Assembly: GCA_003161495.1 (NCBI GenBank)
Contig: PMOP01000183.1
Coordinates: 1 to 7,794 of the forward strand
Direction: 5' to 3'
DNA: 7,794 bases
Source of the DNA: Acidobacteriota bacterium
GTDB taxonomy: Bacteria; Acidobacteriota; Terriglobia; Acidiferrales; UBA7541
Below are positions 4,465-7,794 of this stretch, one piece after another. Numbering within the stretch: position 1 is the stretch's first letter; every line of letters starts with the position of its first letter. The notes below the pieces were generated by a model that worked only from the letters and a program-made list of their open reading frames with translations, was not told the origin of the DNA and did not search any database. The position numbers and the translations under genes are program-made.

Positions 4465-5910
4465 TCAACCGCCGCCGCGGCGAATTATTTCTTTATCGCT
4501 TCCGATAACGTGAAATTTCATGAAGTTGGTTGTGCCGCCCACGAAGAGCGGGGTCCCCGCCACGATTCCCACCACATCTCCGCGCTCGACGAGATGCTCT
4601 TCGAGCAGGCGTTTCTCCGCGGTCTTGGTCAGTTCCTCAATGTTGTGCACCTTGCCGATGGTGCGCGGGAAGACGCCCCAGTTGAGTGAAAGGCGGCGGC
4701 GGGTTTCCTGAATTGTTGAGAACGCGATGATCGGGCGGCGAGGACGGTGTTTGGAAACCAGGCGCGCCGTGAAACCCGTCTCGGTAAAAACGGCGATCAC
4801 TTTCATGTCCAATTCTTCCGAGGCGTGGCAAATCAGTTCGGATGCGGTTTCGGCGATATTGAATTGCGCGGGCTGCGGCCGAAGAATGTGCGTGTTGTTG
4901 GCTTCCGCTTCCCGGATGATGCGATCCATCATCTGCACGGCTTCCAGCGGATACGCGCCGGACGCGGTTTCGGCGGAAAGCATCAGCGCGTCGCTGCCAT
5001 CGAACACGGCGTTGGCCACGTCGGAAGCTTCCGCACGGGTCGGACGCGGATTCTGCGTCATGGATTCGAGCATTTGCGTCGCGGTGATAACGGCACGGCG
5101 CGCTTCGCAGGCACGGGCGATGATCTGCTTCTGCACGACGGGAACTTTTTCCGGGCTCATTTCCACGCCCAGATCGCCGCGAGCCACCATCACCGCGTCG
5201 GACACGCTGAGAATCTCGTCCAGATTGTCAATCGCTTCGGGCTTTTCCATCTTGGCAATTACAGGGACATCCTGCTTCTGGCGTGAAATTGCTTTCTTGG
5301 CCTGCAGCACGTCTTTCGCGCTGCGAACAAAACTCACCGCGACAAAATTCGCGCCCTGCTCCAGTGCGAACACCAGATCCGCGTGATCTTTCGGCGTGAC
5401 GGCGGGAATCTTTAATTTTACGCCGGGCAAATTGATGCCCTTATGCTCGCCGAGCATTCCGCCGTTCACTACTCTGCACTGCACTGAGGTGGACGTCGTC
5501 GAAAGCACCTGCAGTTCGATCAGGCCGTCGCCCAAGAGGATGCGGTCGCCGGGCGACACGTCTCGCGGCATGCGTTTATAGGTCGTGCTCACCCCCTCGC
5601 TCGTCCCGACCACCGCGTTGATCGAAATCGTAAAACGCTGCCCCGCGATCAACGGCACAGGCCGCTTGTCCTTCAGCGTGCCCGTGCGAATTTTTGGTCC
5701 CTGAAGATCGGCCAGAATCCCGATCGGCTTTGAGAGCCGCGCGGAAGCTTCCCGCAAACGCTTGATCGTGCGCGCGTGATCTTCATGAGTTCCGTGGGAA
5801 AAATTGAGCCGCGCAACGTCCATCCCAGCTTCCATGAGACGCACGATCATTTCGGAGGAATTGCTGGCCGGTCCAAGAGTGCACACAATTTTAGCGCTGC
5901 GAAAATTCAT
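4465..5910 (-). CDS. pyk: Pyruvate kinase
   Basis: 481 residues, normal length for the family. It catalyses the last step of glycolysis, phosphoenolpyruvate plus ADP to pyruvate plus ATP, in the cytoplasm, usually as a tetramer. Signatures in order: KIVCTLGPAS (7-16) and ARLNFSHG (33-40, with Arg34, Asn36, Ser38); the B-domain lid at about 72-170 (QGPKIRTG, LLGDGLIE, GEHKGINLPGV); the active-site signature VIAKMEKPEAI with Lys220 and Glu222; ARGDLGVE with Asp246; TATQMLESM with Thr278; SDVANAVFDGSDALMLSAETASGAYP (296-321); and a C-domain from about 350 with TETGFTARLVSKHRP, where effectors bind in allosteric members. All catalytic residues are present. The ATG at 5910 has only a weak GGAC about eight bases upstream. 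It follows the M20 peptidase gene by 52 bases on the same strand and may be co-transcribed with it. Confidence 0.97.
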   Translation of the reverse strand: MNFRSAKIVCTLGPASNSSEMIVRLMEAGMDVARLNFSHGTHEDHARTIKRLREASARLSKPIGILADLQGPKIRTGTLKDKRPVPLIAGQRFTISINAVVGTSEGVSTTYKRMPRDVSPGDRILLGDGLIELQVLSTTSTSVQCRVVNGGMLGEHKGINLPGVKLKIPAVTPKDHADLVFALEQGANFVAVSFVRSAKDVLQAKKAISRQKQDVPVIAKMEKPEAIDNLDEILSVSDAVMVARGDLGVEMSPEKVPVVQKQIIARACEARRAVITATQMLESMTQNPRPTRAEASDVANAVFDGSDALMLSAETASGAYPLEAVQMMDRIIREAEANNTHILRPQPAQFNIAETASELICHASEELDMKVIAVFTETGFTARLVSKHRPRRPIIAFSTIQETRRRLSLNWGVFPRTIGKVHNIEELTKTAEKRLLEEHLVERGDVVGIVAGTPLFVGGTTNFMKFHVIGSDKEIIRRGGG

Positions 5911-5962
5911 AGTTTTTTGTCCGAACCCATTCTGCCTGGAAGGGGGATGAGGTTTCTTCGGC

Positions 5963-7390
5963 CTACTTCGTGGAGGCGAAGTCGCTCACCACATGATATA
6001 GGAACACGACCCCTTTGTGAAAGCTGTCGACGGGAATTCGTTCGTCATCGGCATGCACTCGCGAGCTATCGTTTTCGATCAGTGGAAATGGTTCCAGCCC
6101 GTAAGCCTGCACTTTGTGCAGACGCAGGCTGGCGGAGTCCGTGGCTCCCGTGCCCAGAAGCGGCACGGTAATAGCGCCGGGAAATTCCTGCGGCGTGAGG
6201 CGCTCGATGGTCTGAAACAACGGACTCTTCAGGTCCGAAGGAGGCGCGTTTTCGCCGGAATCGGGCGCCAGCTGAAATTTGATTTGCGGGTCATTGACGA
6301 TCTTCACAAACTGCCCCATCAATTCTTCGATGGAGTGGCCGGGAAGCAGTCTTATATTCAAATTGGCGGTCGCTTCCGAGGGCACCACATTGACGCGCAC
6401 GCCCGCCTCCAAAATTGTCGGCGCAATCGTGTCGCGCAACATCGAGTTCCACATCGGGCTTTCATCCGCGAGATGCTTGACGGCGAGATCGGCGCGTTCC
6501 GGCTGCTCGAGCGCCCGCATCCATTTCGCGATATCGTCGTCTTCGATTTTTGATAGCTGCTCGAAATAGCGCAGCGTGATCGTGCTGGGTTGCGCCGGCA
6601 CCTGATACGTTCCCAATTTTTCAACGGCGGCCGCCAGATGAACGACCGCGTTGTCCGGCCGCGGCAACGAACCGTGTCCAGACTGCCCGGTAGCCGTCAC
6701 CGTGACGTTGTAGGCCACTTTTTCGCTGGCCTGCACACCGACGTATTGTACTTTGCCGTCTTTCACCATCACGCGGCCGCCTTCGTTGAGGGCGTACGCG
6801 CAAGCGATCTTGTTCCAATATTTCTCGATGGTCACCTTGATGCTGGCCGATCCGCCCTGCTCTTCGTCATCCGTGGCGAGAAATACAACGTCGCGCGCGA
6901 GGCGCGCGCCGGTGCGCTTGAGCTCCACCATGGTGGCGATGTTGGCGGTGAGCATGGCCTTGTCGTCGATCGAGCCGCGTCCGTACATGTATCCGTCGCG
7001 AATGTTCGCCGCGAAAGGATCCACCGTCCATTTTTTGGTATCGACGCCGACCGTATCCTGGTGCGCGACGAGTAGCAGCGCATTTGCCGGGTCGGGAAGC
7101 GGTCCGGCCTGCAGGCGCGCGACTACGATGCTTCGTCCCGGGGCCATTTCGATGACTTCGTAGGAGATGCCTTCCTTTTGAAATATGGCGGAAATATATT
7201 TTGCGACCGCGGCCTCATTGCCCGGTGGATTTACGGAATTGATACGCACCAAATCGCCGAGCCAGACCTGGGCTTCATCGGCCAACTTTCCAAGATCCGG
7301 CTTTGCCATAGGGGCTTGCGCACGGGCGCCCGCCACGGCGAACATGACACACGCCACGATGAAGATGAACCGGCCTGCACGATGCAACAT
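5963..7390 (-). CDS. Secreted M20-family zinc metallopeptidase (carboxypeptidase/dipeptidase type)
   Basis: 475 residues from the ATG at 7390, chosen over the frame start at 7438 because GGAGGA lies seven bases before it and the protein then opens with a clean signal peptide (hydrophobic core FIFIVACVMFAVAG, likely cleavage after ARA at about residue 24). M20 metal and catalytic residues are all visible: HQD with His110 and Asp112, GRGSIDD with Asp142 bridging the zinc ions, DEEQGG with Glu176 (base) and Glu177, NEGG with Glu203, and the C-terminal ligand His446 in RVHADDERI. GQSGHGSLP (His239) marks the lid/dimerisation domain. The family cleaves C-terminal residues or dipeptides, or deacylates amino acids; the exact substrate is not readable, but PepV-, carboxypeptidase S- and acylase-type members are the relatives. 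It acts in the periplasm or outside the cell. A weak extended -10 (TGGTACGAT, minus strand near 7440) is the only promoter hint. Confidence 0.93.
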   Translation of the reverse strand: MLHRAGRFIFIVACVMFAVAGARAQAPMAKPDLGKLADEAQVWLGDLVRINSVNPPGNEAAVAKYISAIFQKEGISYEVIEMAPGRSIVVARLQAGPLPDPANALLLVAHQDTVGVDTKKWTVDPFAANIRDGYMYGRGSIDDKAMLTANIATMVELKRTGARLARDVVFLATDDEEQGGSASIKVTIEKYWNKIACAYALNEGGRVMVKDGKVQYVGVQASEKVAYNVTVTATGQSGHGSLPRPDNAVVHLAAAVEKLGTYQVPAQPSTITLRYFEQLSKIEDDDIAKWMRALEQPERADLAVKHLADESPMWNSMLRDTIAPTILEAGVRVNVVPSEATANLNIRLLPGHSIEELMGQFVKIVNDPQIKFQLAPDSGENAPPSDLKSPLFQTIERLTPQEFPGAITVPLLGTGATDSASLRLHKVQAYGLEPFPLIENDSSRVHADDERIPVDSFHKGVVFLYHVVSDFASTK

Positions 7391-7689
7391 TGCGCGTTCC
7401 TCCGAACAAAATTTCAGCCACAATCTTATCAAATTCATCGTACCATGCTCGCCGTGGACGCACGCGTGCGCATCCGTGCGCGTGTGCCGCGATGCGGAAA
7501 CATAACCGTGCGGGCTCTACTTTTTTACCATGAATTCAGAAGCTGAGTCCGCCTAAACGTATGAACATCCCAAAACTTCGTGGCAGCATCGAAGCGAATG
7601 TGCATTCACACTCGGCAAGGCCGTGAAACTGAATATTGTGTTCCGTTTTCCTCGGGGAAAGGCAGTGATTTTGTGAGGTTCATGAAGCC
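7391..7689. other. Divergent intergenic region between the M20 gene and the right-edge gene
   Basis: About 300 bases that must hold the promoters of both divergent genes. Visible: a 12-base palindrome CGCACGCGTGCG (7459-7470) within a GTGCGC-rich run; GAATG-TG-CATTC near 7599-7610; and an 8-codon ATG frame at 7682 (ATG to TAA) that overlaps the next gene's start. No clear -35/-10 pair was found and the remaining small frames look non-coding. Confidence 0.5.
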
Positions 7690-7794
7690 ATGCAAATGCC
7701 TCTAATCCGAAAGCTGGTCCTGAGCGCGCTCATGTTCACGCTTGTCGTTCCTCCCGTCGAACTGTCGGCCAGGGCGCAGGACAAGGACAAAGAC
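7690..7794 (+). CDS. Exported protein, N-terminal 35 codons only (cut by right edge)
   Basis: The frame ATG CAA ATG at 7690 (or the second ATG at 7696) stays open to the end of the window. The N-terminus reads as a signal peptide: basic start (IRK), hydrophobic core LVLSALMFTLVVPPVEL, likely cleavage after SARA, then a charged DKDKD stretch. GTGAGG at about 7672-7677 is the only ribosome-site candidate and is a little far away. Nothing of the mature domain is visible, so no family can be given. Confidence 0.6.
   Translation, partial: MQMPLIRKLVLSALMFTLVVPPVELSARAQDKDKD

Noticed and set aside
4727..5386. Plus-strand frame of 219 codons opposite pyruvate kinase
   Set aside because: Antisense shadow of a highly conserved enzyme gene.
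6590..7075. Plus-strand frame of 161 codons opposite the M20 peptidase
   Set aside because: Antisense shadow in a GC-rich gene; no start signal and no family character.

Overview
The window reads like a chromosomal stretch of a soil-type Gram-negative bacterium, most likely an Acidobacteriota (Terriglobia-like) genome. This is inferred from the moderately high G+C, the mix of secreted M20 peptidase, DUF481 outer-membrane protein and rhomboid protease, and the GC-rich REP-type palindromes; no rRNA or marker gene is present to prove it.

Layout. (1) 1-698, minus strand: 5' part of a DUF481-type outer-membrane protein gene that runs off the left edge. (2) 699-3555: an accessory, repeat-rich zone holding three small or medium genes: a secreted or lipoprotein-like protein of unknown function (1285-1734, +), a cysteine-rich metallothionein (1874-2059, +) and a RelA/SpoT-fold nucleotide synthetase (2187-3281, -). 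(3) 3556-4350, +: a rhomboid-family intramembrane serine protease. (4) 4358-4451: a hairpin and a REP-like inverted pair between convergent genes. (5) 4465-5910, -: pyruvate kinase, preceded by (6) 5963-7390, -: a secreted M20 metallopeptidase, 52 bases upstream in the same direction. (7) 7690-7794, +: the first 35 codons of an exported protein cut by the right edge.

The most unusual structure is in zone 2. Three near-identical 17-base direct repeats, all in the same orientation, sit at 918-934, 2167-2183 and 3508-3524. Between the first and second lies a module bounded by 90-base inverted repeats (84% identical by hand alignment) that carries the secreted protein and the metallothionein. Between the second and third lies a module bounded by perfect 97-base inverted repeats that carries the RelA/SpoT-like gene. 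The layout is that of two back-to-back inserted modules that share a target sequence, with no transposase or recombinase visible. The third direct repeat supplies the -35 box of a good promoter for the rhomboid gene, so the ancestral site may have been the rhomboid promoter. The left 97-base repeat also encodes the last 30 codons of the RelA/SpoT-like protein, which seems to have replaced that family's normal C-terminal tail.

The conserved genes (pyruvate kinase, M20 peptidase, rhomboid, DUF481) look intact and ordinary. The interest is in the modular, repeat-punctuated insertion zone and its cargo: a metal-binding protein and a possible toxic small alarmone synthetase-type enzyme.
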